NCBI RefSeq assembly: GCF_009938015.1
Contig: NZ_AP021884.1
Coordinates: 1,413,501-1,477,500 of the forward strand
Length of the DNA stretch: 64,000 bases
Direction of reading: 5' to 3'
Source: Sulfuriferula plumbiphila
GTDB taxonomy: Bacteria > Pseudomonadota > Gammaproteobacteria > Burkholderiales > Sulfuriferulaceae
Positions 18,278-26,355 of the stretch are shown piece by piece. A program made the translations under genes and the position numbers. Below the pieces are notes generated by a model that ran no database searches, had not been told where the DNA came from, and worked only from the letters and a program-made list of their open reading frames with translations. How positions within the stretch are numbered: position 1 is the first letter of the stretch; each line of letters starts with the position of its first letter.

Positions 18278-20290
18278 ATGAAGCCTACCATTTCCCTGCT
18301 TTTTGGCGTCCACGCCCACCAGCCAGTGGGCAACTTTACTGAAGTGCTCGATGACGCTCAGCGGCGCTGTTACGGGCCGTTTATCCGCACCCTGTACCGT
18401 TATCCGCGGTTCCGTTTTGCCGCGCATTTTTCCGGCTGGCTGCTCGATTATCTGCTGCGCGTTTACCCGGAGGACATGGCGTTGCTCAAACAAATGGTAG
18501 CGCGCGGCCAATTGGAAATGGTCGGCGCCGGCGACACCGAACCGGTACTGGCAGCAATCCCCTACCGCGACCGCATGAGCCAGCTCAATGCCTTGTCCGA
18601 GCGCCTCCATGCCGCCTTTGGCCAGCGCCCGCAAGGCGCCTGGCTCACCGAGCGGGTGTGGGAAGCGACCGTGGTGCCGGCGCTGGCTGATGCCGGTATT
18701 GGCTATGTCACCGTGGACGACTATCACTTCCTGTGTGCCGGACAGGACGCGGACAAACTCAACGGCTTTTTTACTACCGAGGAAGATGGCCGTCGCCTGG
18801 ATCTTTATCCCATTTCCGAGGCCTTGCGTTATCGGCTGCCGTTTGCTCCGGCGCACGAGGCGGTGGCCCATATCGAATCGCTGGCCAAAACCGGCGAGGC
18901 AGCGGCGATTTATTTTGATGACATTGAAAAATTCGGTATCTGGCCGGAAACCTACGCCTGGGTATTTGAAAAAGGCTGGCTCACCCAGTTCATCGAAGGC
19001 GTGCTGGCCTCACAGATCATCCGCACCGAAACCTTCAGCGCGCATCATGCGCGCGCCAAGACTCACGGCGTCGTATATTTACCCACCACGTCCTATATTG
19101 AAATGAACGAATGGACGCTGCCCGCGCATGTCGCTGCGCGCTATGATGGCTTGATTGCTGCGAGCAAGGCGAGCGGACGTTTTGAATCCGAAAAAGCTTT
19201 TCTGCGCGGCGGTATCTGGAAAAATTTTTTCTCCGTGTACCCCGAATCCAACTGGATGCACAAGCGCATGTTAAGCCTGTCGCAACGTCTCCAGACGCTG
19301 CCAGCGGAGCAGGCAAGCGAGCGCATGCGCGTGCTGCTGCATGAAGCCCAGGCCAACGATGCCTACTGGCACGGTCTGTTCGGCGGCCTGTACCTGCCGC
19401 ATCTGCGCCGCGCCGTGTACAACGCCATCGTCGAGCTAGAAGGACTGCTGGACAGCACAATACCGCGCCCGGCCGTGTTGCGCGCAGACACGGATATGGA
19501 CGGCAATGATGAGATTTTCCTTCACAACAGTGCCCTGCAGGCGGTGGTGCGGCTGGACGGCAGCGCCAGCGTGATCGAACTGGATGCCTACCGCCTGCGG
19601 CACAACTTTGGCGATACCCTGCGCCGCCAGCCGGAGCATTATCACCACAAAACTCTGGTCAATGACCCCGGCGCAGCGCATCACGGCGATGGCATCAACT
19701 CAGCACACGACCGCATCAGTTTCAAACACATTGTGACGCAGGACGACCTGACCTACGATGCGGCGGGACGCACGCTATTCAGGGACACGCTGCATGATGT
19801 CGATGAGGGTGCAATCGCGCTGGATTATGTGCTGCGGGCAAGTACCGAAGACAAGCTGAGTTTTGTTGCCCAGACCCGTGCCGGTGCACTGCACAAGCAT
19901 ATTGCCATGCTGGACGGACAGCTTAAGGTGACTTACCAATTCCCTAAAAAACTGCACGGCCAGTTCATCACCGAAATCAATCTGGCCATGCCCAGTTGCG
20001 ATGGTCCGGCGGGGCGTTTCGTGCTTCAGGGCGAGATTCCCGGGGGATTTGGCCAGCCGCTGACAGTGGAAGTACTGGATCAAATCAGTGTGGAAGACGC
20101 TGTGCTGGGCGGCAGTTTGTCGCTCGATGTGAGCCCGCCAGCCAGGTTTGCTGCGCAGCCCCTGTTTACGGTATCGCAATCCGAAGCCGGATTTGAGAAA
20201 ATCATGCAGGCAGTGACCCTGCAACTGGACTGGCAGCTGCCAACAGTCGAAAATCAGCTGGAGCTCAGCCTGCTAATCTCACCTGCTTGA
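18278..20290 (+). CDS. GH57 4-alpha-glucanotransferase / alpha-amylase (Thermococcus type)
   Basis: A 670-residue GH57 protein resembling the thermococcal 4-alpha-glucanotransferase. The N-terminal barrel begins LLFGVHAHQPVGNF, the nucleophile glutamate is in GAWLTERVWE near residue 125, and the acid/base aspartate is in AIYFDDIEKFGIWPE near residue 215. Domains of the DUF1925 and DUF1926 type follow (about residues 300-400 and 410-665). It would disproportionate maltodextrins by moving glucan segments. Its place after glgC and the other GH57 gene suggests that it replaces the usual MalQ/GlgX route in glycogen turnover. Confidence 0.85.
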   Translation: MKPTISLLFGVHAHQPVGNFTEVLDDAQRRCYGPFIRTLYRYPRFRFAAHFSGWLLDYLLRVYPEDMALLKQMVARGQLEMVGAGDTEPVLAAIPYRDRMSQLNALSERLHAAFGQRPQGAWLTERVWEATVVPALADAGIGYVTVDDYHFLCAGQDADKLNGFFTTEEDGRRLDLYPISEALRYRLPFAPAHEAVAHIESLAKTGEAAAIYFDDIEKFGIWPETYAWVFEKGWLTQFIEGVLASQIIRTETFSAHHARAKTHGVVYLPTTSYIEMNEWTLPAHVAARYDGLIAASKASGRFESEKAFLRGGIWKNFFSVYPESNWMHKRMLSLSQRLQTLPAEQASERMRVLLHEAQANDAYWHGLFGGLYLPHLRRAVYNAIVELEGLLDSTIPRPAVLRADTDMDGNDEIFLHNSALQAVVRLDGSASVIELDAYRLRHNFGDTLRRQPEHYHHKTLVNDPGAAHHGDGINSAHDRISFKHIVTQDDLTYDAAGRTLFRDTLHDVDEGAIALDYVLRASTEDKLSFVAQTRAGALHKHIAMLDGQLKVTYQFPKKLHGQFITEINLAMPSCDGPAGRFVLQGEIPGGFGQPLTVEVLDQISVEDAVLGGSLSLDVSPPARFAAQPLFTVSQSEAGFEKIMQAVTLQLDWQLPTVENQLELSLLISPA

Positions 20291-20313
20291 TCGCTATCTA
20301 ACCGGAGCCGTTA

Positions 20314-20805
20314 ATGCTTAAAAAAACCGTGGCAAACAACAAGGTGGTGTATCTCACCTACAGCATCATTGACCAGAATGGTGCGGTATTCGAACAGTAC
20401 GATGTGCCTATCGGCTACGTTCACGGCGCCAATAGCGGCCTGTTCGAGAAAATCGAGGCCACGCTGGCGGGGCATGAGGAAGGTGAGCGGGTGGAGGTGA
20501 TTCTCACGCCCGGTGACGGCTTTGGACAACATCAGCCTGAGCTCACCTTTACCGACAGCATCGACAATGTGCCGCCCCAGTTTCGCCACGTAGGCGCGTC
20601 CGTGAGCTTTGAAAACGACGCAGGCGAGAGCAAGGAATTTCGCGTGACCAAAATCGAAGACGGCAAGCTCACCGTGGATGGAAACCACCCGCTGGCCGGA
20701 CAGACCGTGCGCTTCATTGTCAATATCGTGGATATACGCGATGCGACTGCAGAAGAAATTGCCAACGGCAGGCCGGAAGATGCCGGCGCGCCAAGGCTGC
20801 ACTGA
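20314..20805 (+). CDS. slyD: SlyD-type FKBP peptidyl-prolyl isomerase
   Basis: A 163-residue FKBP protein of the SlyD class, a cytoplasmic prolyl isomerase and chaperone. The FKBP part contains YVHGANSGLFEKIEATLAGH and the insert-in-flap domain runs from about residue 70 to 120 (TPGDGFGQHQPELTFTDSID). The histidine- and cysteine-rich tail of E. coli SlyD is absent, so nickel delivery is less likely. It begins 23 bases after the GH57 gene and is followed by a terminator. Confidence 0.88.
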   Translation: MLKKTVANNKVVYLTYSIIDQNGAVFEQYDVPIGYVHGANSGLFEKIEATLAGHEEGERVEVILTPGDGFGQHQPELTFTDSIDNVPPQFRHVGASVSFENDAGESKEFRVTKIEDGKLTVDGNHPLAGQTVRFIVNIVDIRDATAEEIANGRPEDAGAPRLH

Positions 20806-20833
20806 GTACTCCAATGCCCCCGCAGTCAATAAA

Positions 20834-20864
20834 AAAGCCCCCGGATTCGAGGGCTTTGTGTTTT
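20834..20864 (+). terminator. Terminator between slyD and the converging gene
   Basis: AAAGCCC pairs with GGGCTTT (20851-20857) around CCGGATTCGA, followed by a T-rich tail. A-rich bases on the left side make it plausible in both directions between two converging genes. Confidence 0.75.
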
Positions 20865-20875
20865 AACGCAGTGTT

Positions 20876-21400
20876 TTATTTGGGGCAGCTGGCGGTGTCG
20901 GAGGGTACCTTTCCAACCAGCATCAGGAAGCTGCCGAACGGCCCCATCACGCCCATGGCTTCCAGCTTGGGGCCAGAAAATTCGAGGCGGCCAAACATCA
21001 TGGCCTTCATCGGGCCGTATTCACCGGCACCCATTTCTTTCCAGCGTTCGGTTGTTGCATGCATGAGGTAATCCACGCTGGAGTCGAGTTTTGCAGTTTC
21101 CAGTTTGCCACCGTAAATGCACATGGCCTTGTCGCCTTTATCGGCAATGCGCATTTCCACATGGGGGCTGTTTTCGCAGTCGGTGCGGTACATCTGGATG
21201 ACCTTGTAGCCGTGACCGTGGTCATTCTTAATCCACTTGCCGGCCAGGCCGCTGGTCAGGTTGGCATCCTTGTTCCAGGCTTCACAGGCCTGGGCGGCCC
21301 ATTCAGCCGACATCATCACCGTTGCCGCGTGTACCTGACCAGCAAGCATGGCCAAACCGAAACCGGACAGGGCAACGAGTTGTTTCAATCCTGCATGCAT
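20876..21400 (-). CDS. Exported SCP2 sterol-binding-like protein
   Basis: A 174-residue protein with a signal peptide (cleaved near GQVHA|ATV). The mature part resembles the SCP2 lipid-binding fold: an N-terminal helix (EWAAQACEAWNKD), a central sheet, and the typical end AGEYGPMKAMMFGRLEFSG followed by a hydrophobic helix. SCP2-like proteins bind lipids in a hydrophobic tunnel; a periplasmic lipid or quinone carrier role is inference. Four cysteines in the mature part could form disulfides. It lies alone between slyD and tal. Confidence 0.6.
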   Translation of the reverse strand: MHAGLKQLVALSGFGLAMLAGQVHAATVMMSAEWAAQACEAWNKDANLTSGLAGKWIKNDHGHGYKVIQMYRTDCENSPHVEMRIADKGDKAMCIYGGKLETAKLDSSVDYLMHATTERWKEMGAGEYGPMKAMMFGRLEFSGPKLEAMGVMGPFGSFLMLVGKVPSDTASCPK

Positions 21401-21671
21401 GTGTGTCTCCTTAAATTTATGTATGAATATTGGAATGGTGATTCGGGGTTGTTGTTACCAGCTGCCACCGAAGGCAAAAACTTACCCGCTTCAATCGGGC
21501 CTGTCAAACTTGACTTCGCGCCTGTCCGCAGGCTATCAATGCGGCAATTTGGCGTGCCTCAGGCGCTATGCTTGCGTAGCCAACACGCCGCCCCTGGCGC
21601 TGACCGGACTCGAACAAAAGAGGCGCTGCCAGTAATTTGAATCAGTCATGCGAATTCGTGAGCTATCCCGA

Positions 21672-22748
21672 TCAGCTGGACGCAAGTGCCTTGTCATAGG
21701 AGTCGGCAAACAGCTTCAACCCGTCCGCCTGCAAGGTGTCACCCACGGCATTCAGATCGATGCCAAGATTTTCCAGCGCGACATAATCGGCCTCGGCAGC
21801 GGCGATTGCGTCATTCAATGTCAGTTCGGCATGGCCGTGATCGCGAAACGCCGCCAGAGTGGCGTCGGGTACGGTGTTGATGGTTTCCGTGCCGATCAGC
21901 GCCTCCAGATATTTCACATCGGAATAGGCAGGATTTTTGGTACCGGTGCTCGCCCACAGCAGGTATTGCGGGCGCGCGCCCGCGCGCGCCAGATCTGCAA
22001 ACATCACGCCATGAAAAATATCCTGATAGCGCTGATAGGCGAGTTTGGCGGTAATCAGCGCCGCGCGCCCGGTCAGCGTTTGCGCAGCATCGGTATCGAT
22101 GCTGGCGAGGCGTTGATCCACCAGGGTATCCACCCGCGACAGGAACAGGCTGGCAACGGCTTTGACGCTGCGCAGAGCGCCGCCCTGTGCCTGGCGCTGC
22201 TTGAGTCCGCGAATGTAGGCCTCGAACACACGCACTGTCTGGCGGAGCGAAAACAGCAGGGTGATGTTGATGCTGACGCCCGCGGCAGTGAGTTGTTCAA
22301 ATGCGGCTAATCCCGCCGCCGTACCCGGTATCTTGATCAGCAGGTTGGGACGGTTCACGGCGGCACGCAGGCGTTGTGCAGCGGCAATCGTGGCGTCGCT
22401 GTCGTGCGCCAGATGCGGTGAGACTTCCAGACTGACATAACCGTCGTCGCCTTGACAGCGCTGATAGGTGGGCAGCAACAGATCGCACGCTGCCTGGATG
22501 TCGGGAATGACCAGTGCCTCGTAGCGCTTTTCTGCATCCGCCTGACTGGCTTTGAGACGTGCCAGATCGTCGTGGTAGTAAGGGCTTTCGGCGAGTGCCT
22601 TCTGGAAAATGCTGGGGTTGGAGGTAACCCCGGAAATGCCGTCATTTTCGATGAGTTGTTGCAGCCCGCCTTCGCGCAGCAAGGTACGCGAAAGATTGTC
22701 GAGCCAGATTGACTGGCCTAGCTGGTTGAGTTTGCGCAGTGGGCTCAT
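21672..22748 (-). CDS. tal: Transaldolase
   Basis: A cytoplasmic pentose-phosphate enzyme that moves a dihydroxyacetone unit between sugar phosphates. It has 358 residues, matching the longer TalB-like bacterial type. The family motif GVTSNPSIFQKAL is near residue 42 and the Schiff-base lysine is in NLLIKIPGTAAGL near residue 140. The ATG at 22748 is preferred over an in-frame TTG at 22763 because TTTGGAGAA lies just ahead of it. Together with pgi and pgl in the window it covers part of the hexose/pentose phosphate network. Confidence 0.95.
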   Translation of the reverse strand: MSPLRKLNQLGQSIWLDNLSRTLLREGGLQQLIENDGISGVTSNPSIFQKALAESPYYHDDLARLKASQADAEKRYEALVIPDIQAACDLLLPTYQRCQGDDGYVSLEVSPHLAHDSDATIAAAQRLRAAVNRPNLLIKIPGTAAGLAAFEQLTAAGVSINITLLFSLRQTVRVFEAYIRGLKQRQAQGGALRSVKAVASLFLSRVDTLVDQRLASIDTDAAQTLTGRAALITAKLAYQRYQDIFHGVMFADLARAGARPQYLLWASTGTKNPAYSDVKYLEALIGTETINTVPDATLAAFRDHGHAELTLNDAIAAAEADYVALENLGIDLNAVGDTLQADGLKLFADSYDKALASS

Positions 22749-22805
22749 TGCTGAATTCTCCAAAGAATGGGGGATACCCGTTTACCTTAATATAGCCGGT
22801 TGTGT

Positions 22806-23495
22806 TTACTCCGCCGTGACAGTTGCGGGTTTGGCAGCCGGCTGTATGGATTGTTCCACCAGACGGATGCGTGCCTGGATAGCGGCGAGTGTAGCGGCGT
22901 CGCCTCCCTGCTTTTCCTGCAAGCCCAGATAGGTCAGCAGCGGACGCCGCCAGCCCTGCATTGAGGCGGTATCCACGGCGGCCTGCAACGTGGCGGCATC
23001 GAATTGGCCCCGCTTGACCATGATCCCGCTGGCGATGAGGCGTGAAACCGGGTCGTCAATCGCCGCGATGCTGCGATTGATATCGGCCTGGGGCCGGCTG
23101 GCTGCCCCCACCAGCCCGGCGTATTGCAGAGGGAGCAGTTTGGTTTCCATGCCTTGCCAGTCACCGCTGATAAAACGTGCATAAGCGCTATCGGCAGGCG
23201 TGGTGCGGAGGGCAGCGAGTTTGCTGTAGCCGGTGCACGGCGCAAAATCGAGTGCAGCGATGCGCAGTCCGCAGCGCACCAGTTCGATATGCCCGACCGC
23301 CGCCACGTCACCGGTTGCGGCCACGGCGGCACGCGCCCGGGCAAAGCTGGTGGCGGCGAGCTTCACATCGCCTGCGAGGTAGTGTTGCGTATAGCGTTCG
23401 ACTGCAGCTTTCGCCTGGTACTGCCAGTCGGGTGCAGACTGGCCTGCGCAGGCGCTGAGCAACAGGCTCAAAATCAGGATGAAGATGATCTTCAT
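22806..23495 (-). CDS. Lipoprotein of the MCE operon, unknown function
   Basis: A 229-residue protein with a lipobox (LSLLLSAC near residue 16), so it is probably anchored in the outer or inner membrane facing the periplasm. The mature part is nearly all helical and alanine-rich, with a TPR-like look (AAVERYTQHYLAGDVKLAAT). No family could be assigned. Its start overlaps the stop of the MCE protein gene (ATGA at 23492-23495), which ties it to the transport operon, where an outer-membrane or bridging partner would be expected. Confidence 0.65.
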   Translation of the reverse strand: MKIIFILILSLLLSACAGQSAPDWQYQAKAAVERYTQHYLAGDVKLAATSFARARAAVAATGDVAAVGHIELVRCGLRIAALDFAPCTGYSKLAALRTTPADSAYARFISGDWQGMETKLLPLQYAGLVGAASRPQADINRSIAAIDDPVSRLIASGIMVKRGQFDAATLQAAVDTASMQGWRRPLLTYLGLQEKQGGDAATLAAIQARIRLVEQSIQPAAKPATVTAE

Positions 23496-24442
23496 GGCAG
23501 CTTGACCTTGCCGGGTTCGGAGGAGGGCAGGATGCGGTTGATTTTGGTGATGAGCTGATTGGCCTTGCTCACCGCCTCGTCCACTTGCCCGCGCAGTTGT
23601 CCAAGGTCATCGGTGCCGTCCTTGAGATTGGCGGTCAGACCGTTGACGTTGGCCAGGATTGCGTCCAGTTTGTTCAGGCTCACGCGCAGGTCGCCCAGCA
23701 TGGCCTGAATTTGCGCCAGCGACTGGTCTGCCTTGTCGGCCATACCCCCCCGGGAAAATGCCCAGTGATCCATTTTTTGCGACAGGGCGTCGAGGTTGGC
23801 GGTCAGCTTGCGCGCATTGTTCAGTGCATCCATCAGCACCTGTGCATTCCGCTCGCTACCCAATAGTCCCTGGGCCATACCGTATTTGCCGGACATCCGG
23901 GTGGTAACGGTTTTGACGTTGACCAGCGCGGCATCGATTTCGCCATTCTTGCGCGTGATGTAAGCCACGTTTTTGCTCACCCCGGCCAGCTGATCGAGGA
24001 TGCCATTGACCTTGGCTGCCAGTGCCGGCACGTCCACCGCCGCACTGCCCATATCCAGCGGTACTGCGGCGCCATTGGCCAACGCCGGGCTACTCAAGTC
24101 GGTTAAATCCACGCGTATCCTGGCTGCGCCAACCAGTGGTCTTTCCACGGCAAACCGGCTGTTGCGGCGCAACCAGCGCCTCTCGCGGCCAGGCACGCTG
24201 ATTGTGATATGGACCAGGCCCTGATCGGTGAGCGCGACATTCGCCACCTGGCCTATGGCAATGCCGCGAAAGGTAAGCGGCGTGCCCACGCCGATACCTT
24301 CGGCGCTGGACGCGGCCAGGGTGTAATGCCAAGTACGTTCGAAATAACCGCGTGCGTAGAGCAGATAAACGAAAAATGTCGTAGTGACCAACACAGCGCT
24401 GATGACAAATAGTCCGACCTTGAATTGCATGGATTTATTCAT
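23492..24442 (-). CDS. MlaD-family MCE protein
   Basis: A 316-residue protein with one N-terminal membrane helix (FKVGLFVISAVLVTTTFFVY) and a single MCE domain with the hallmark GIGVGTPLTFRGIAIGQV near residues 45-65. A long helical tail with repeated NxLxxNLxxLxxK patterns (about residues 160-310) could form a coiled coil or needle across the periplasm. MCE proteins carry lipids between membranes with an MlaE permease and an MlaF ATPase. The start ATG at 24442 removes an unrelated in-frame extension. It overlaps the ATPase-like gene by eight bases. Confidence 0.85.
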   Translation of the reverse strand: MNKSMQFKVGLFVISAVLVTTTFFVYLLYARGYFERTWHYTLAASSAEGIGVGTPLTFRGIAIGQVANVALTDQGLVHITISVPGRERRWLRRNSRFAVERPLVGAARIRVDLTDLSSPALANGAAVPLDMGSAAVDVPALAAKVNGILDQLAGVSKNVAYITRKNGEIDAALVNVKTVTTRMSGKYGMAQGLLGSERNAQVLMDALNNARKLTANLDALSQKMDHWAFSRGGMADKADQSLAQIQAMLGDLRVSLNKLDAILANVNGLTANLKDGTDDLGQLRGQVDEAVSKANQLITKINRILPSSEPGKVKLP

Positions 24443-24965
24443 GGTGGGTTTCCATTTGAGGCATGGTTCCGTACAAGGCCTGATTCCAGGTATAGTCAAG
24501 TATCCGGTGCGCCGGGTATACGTCCGCCAGGCGCGCCAGCAAGGTGCCAAGCGCGTCCGGGTAGGGTACATCCGCAAGCAGCAGTGCCGGGCGGTCAATT
24601 ACCAGCAGCGGGCGCCGTAGCTGAATTGCGCGCGCCAGTTTCACCGCAAAGCGCTGGGTGGGCGTGAGGTCTTCATCGCGCTTCATGGCGATATCGCCAT
24701 GCCCGCAGCTATCGAGCAGGCGCTGTGCCCGCGCGCTGGCCTGGGTCCATGACATGGCCTGGTGAAACTGTTCGACCAGCGCAATGTTTTCCAGCGCAGT
24801 CAGGTTCACCCGCAACGGCAGCTCCGGCGACACCAGTGCGCAGGCGTCGCCCTGATCACCCAGTAGCGCCGCCAGGCGAATACGCCGTGCGGCCTCATCT
24901 GCGCACCAATCTATATGTATTTGAAAGCTAATGATGCAACCTCGATCAGAACAATGGCAAAAAAC
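24435..24965 (-). CDS. Degenerate ABC ATPase-like subunit of the MCE operon
   Basis: An open frame of up to 176 residues that aligns with the second half of MlaF-type ATPases but lacks every catalytic element. No Walker A occurs, and there is no room for one because the permease gene ends at 24911. The Q-loop position reads ALVSPE, the LSGG signature reads LTPTQ, Walker B reads LLVIDRP (no catalytic glutamate), and the H-loop position reads RILDYTW. The helical segment VKLARAIQLRRPLLVID is still recognisable. The start is uncertain. GTG at 24965 is the only ordinary codon before the conserved part; an ATT at 24932 behind GAGG is also possible. The intact frame suggests it is a functional pseudo-ATPase rather than debris. 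Confidence 0.6.
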   Translation of the reverse strand, partial: VFCHCSDRGCIISFQIHIDWCADEAARRIRLAALLGDQGDACALVSPELPLRVNLTALENIALVEQFHQAMSWTQASARAQRLLDSCGHGDIAMKRDEDLTPTQRFAVKLARAIQLRRPLLVIDRPALLLADVPYPDALGTLLARLADVYPAHRILDYTWNQALYGTMPQMETHHE

Positions 24966-25705
24966 ACCCGCATCATGCCCTTGAGTACGGCCACCGGCAC
25001 CAGGAACAGCCGCCGGGGAATTTCCAGCCCGGTTTTCAGCGGGATCAATGTCACGCACAGCCCGAACAGGGTGGTTTTGAGCACCAGCCAAAACATCAGC
25101 GGAAACGCCAAAAGCTGGCCGATGGCGCGCGCGTAAGCCGGGAAATTCACCGGGTGCAGGCCATAAATCACGAAAAACGCCACCCCCAGTGCCGTCAGTC
25201 CCGACAGGCCTGTCAGCGCGAGTACCGAGAGCACCCCACCCACCACGCGCGGCATGAATTCATAACGGATGGGGTCGATGCGCGCGTGCTCGAATGCCGC
25301 CAGCTCGTTGTTGACGTGCATCAGCGCGATTTCGGTGTTGATCGCCGCCCCCGAGCGCAGGGCCACAAACAGCACCGATAAAAACGGCAGCAACTCCATC
25401 ACCAGGAAACCCACAATCAGCCCCGGCACGTATTCCGACAAACCAAAATTGCGCGCCACCGTCACCATGATCCGGATAATCACCGCGCTGATGACCAGCG
25501 AATAGGCAATAAATATGGGCAGCGCCTGCACCGCCGTAAAATAAATCTGCTTGGTGATAATCCAGCGCGTGGCGCTGTCGTAAGTGCGCGGGTTGAGCAC
25601 CACTACCAGCAAGCGCCAGCCAAAATTTGCCAGCGCAGTGGCCGAGCGCAGGCGTGTAATCACGGCATTGCCGATGGTTTCGATCCAGGTGACCAGCATG
25701 TTCAT
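24911..25705 (-). CDS. MlaE-family ABC permease
   Basis: A 264-residue integral membrane protein of the MlaE/YrbE type, with about five to six helices. It has typical segments ALPIFIAYSLVISAVII, GLIVGFLVMELLPFLSVLFV, the cytoplasmic coupling region NELAAFEHARIDPIRYEFMP (an ExxALexxgIDP-like motif) and GLTALGVAFFVIYG. It would form the inner-membrane lipid channel with the MCE protein. The ATG at 25705 is used; a TTG two codons further out is less likely. It is first of four overlapping genes on the minus strand. Confidence 0.85.
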   Translation of the reverse strand: MNMLVTWIETIGNAVITRLRSATALANFGWRLLVVVLNPRTYDSATRWIITKQIYFTAVQALPIFIAYSLVISAVIIRIMVTVARNFGLSEYVPGLIVGFLVMELLPFLSVLFVALRSGAAINTEIALMHVNNELAAFEHARIDPIRYEFMPRVVGGVLSVLALTGLSGLTALGVAFFVIYGLHPVNFPAYARAIGQLLAFPLMFWLVLKTTLFGLCVTLIPLKTGLEIPRRLFLVPVAVLKGMMRVFFAIVLIEVASLAFKYI

Positions 25706-25740
25706 TGTCAAAAAAGCTTATCGGGCAGGACAAGTATGTG

Positions 25741-25768
25741 TTGCAAGGTTACCATGCGCAAGTACACT
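25741..25768 (+). promoter_or_regulatory. Candidate promoter of the SH3/M48/cyclase operon
   Basis: TTGCAA (25741-25746) and TACACT (25763-25768) are 16 bases apart and lie 36 bases before the start codon. The match to consensus is moderate. Confidence 0.35.
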
Positions 25769-25803
25769 GGTATGAGGTTAGAATGGTCTACCAAAAGGAG
25801 ATC

Positions 25804-26355
25804 ATGAAGATGAAAATCAGACGGGCAAAATGGTTATTGCTGGTGAGTGTGCTATGCACCTCGCTGGCAGCCGCGGCATCGGGTGGCGTGCTGATCAAGG
25901 ACGAAACCCTGTATGCCAAACCCGCAGCGCGCAGCGCGTCGGTTGGCAGGGTGGTGCGCGGCACCCCGGTAACGGTGGTGGCACGCCAGGGCGGCTGGCT
26001 GGAAGTGACAAGTGGCCGTACGCGCGGCTGGGTGCGCATGTTCTCGGTGCGCGGCAGCGTCGGTGGCGGCGGCAATACGGCGGCTGAACTGGCGGGTCTG
26101 GTGCAGGCGGGGCAGCGTCGGCCCGGTAATATTGTGGCCACGGCAGGTGTGCGCGGGCTCAACGAAGAAGACCTCAAGACTGCAAGATACAGCGAGCCTG
26201 GCATCCAGGATCTCGCGTCCTACTCGGTTTCTGCGGGAGCGGCGCGCCAGTTTGCCGGCAAAGCACGACTCAGTCGTCAAAACGTCGCCTATCTGCCCAA
26301 CCCGGCCGGATCTGGCGATGAAAACCGTAACAATGCCTGGGAGGTGCCGCAATGA
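25804..26355 (+). CDS. Exported SH3-domain protein
   Basis: A 183-residue protein with a signal peptide (WLLLVSVLCTSLAAAA) and one bacterial SH3 domain (about residues 28-85), with the pattern LYAKPAARSASVGRVVRGTPV and GWLEVTSGRTRGWVRMFSV. Such domains bind peptidoglycan or envelope proteins. The C-terminal ~95 residues are of low complexity and unassigned. ATG 25804 is preceded by AAAAGGAG at the right distance. The stop overlaps the M48 protease start (ATGA), so the two are translationally coupled and may form an envelope quality-control pair. Confidence 0.72.
   Translation: MKMKIRRAKWLLLVSVLCTSLAAAASGGVLIKDETLYAKPAARSASVGRVVRGTPVTVVARQGGWLEVTSGRTRGWVRMFSVRGSVGGGGNTAAELAGLVQAGQRRPGNIVATAGVRGLNEEDLKTARYSEPGIQDLASYSVSAGAARQFAGKARLSRQNVAYLPNPAGSGDENRNNAWEVPQ

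Noticed and set aside
25705-25803. N-terminal extension of the SH3 protein overlapping the permease start
   Set aside because: The strong ribosome site and signal peptide belong to ATG 25804; the extension is not protein-like.
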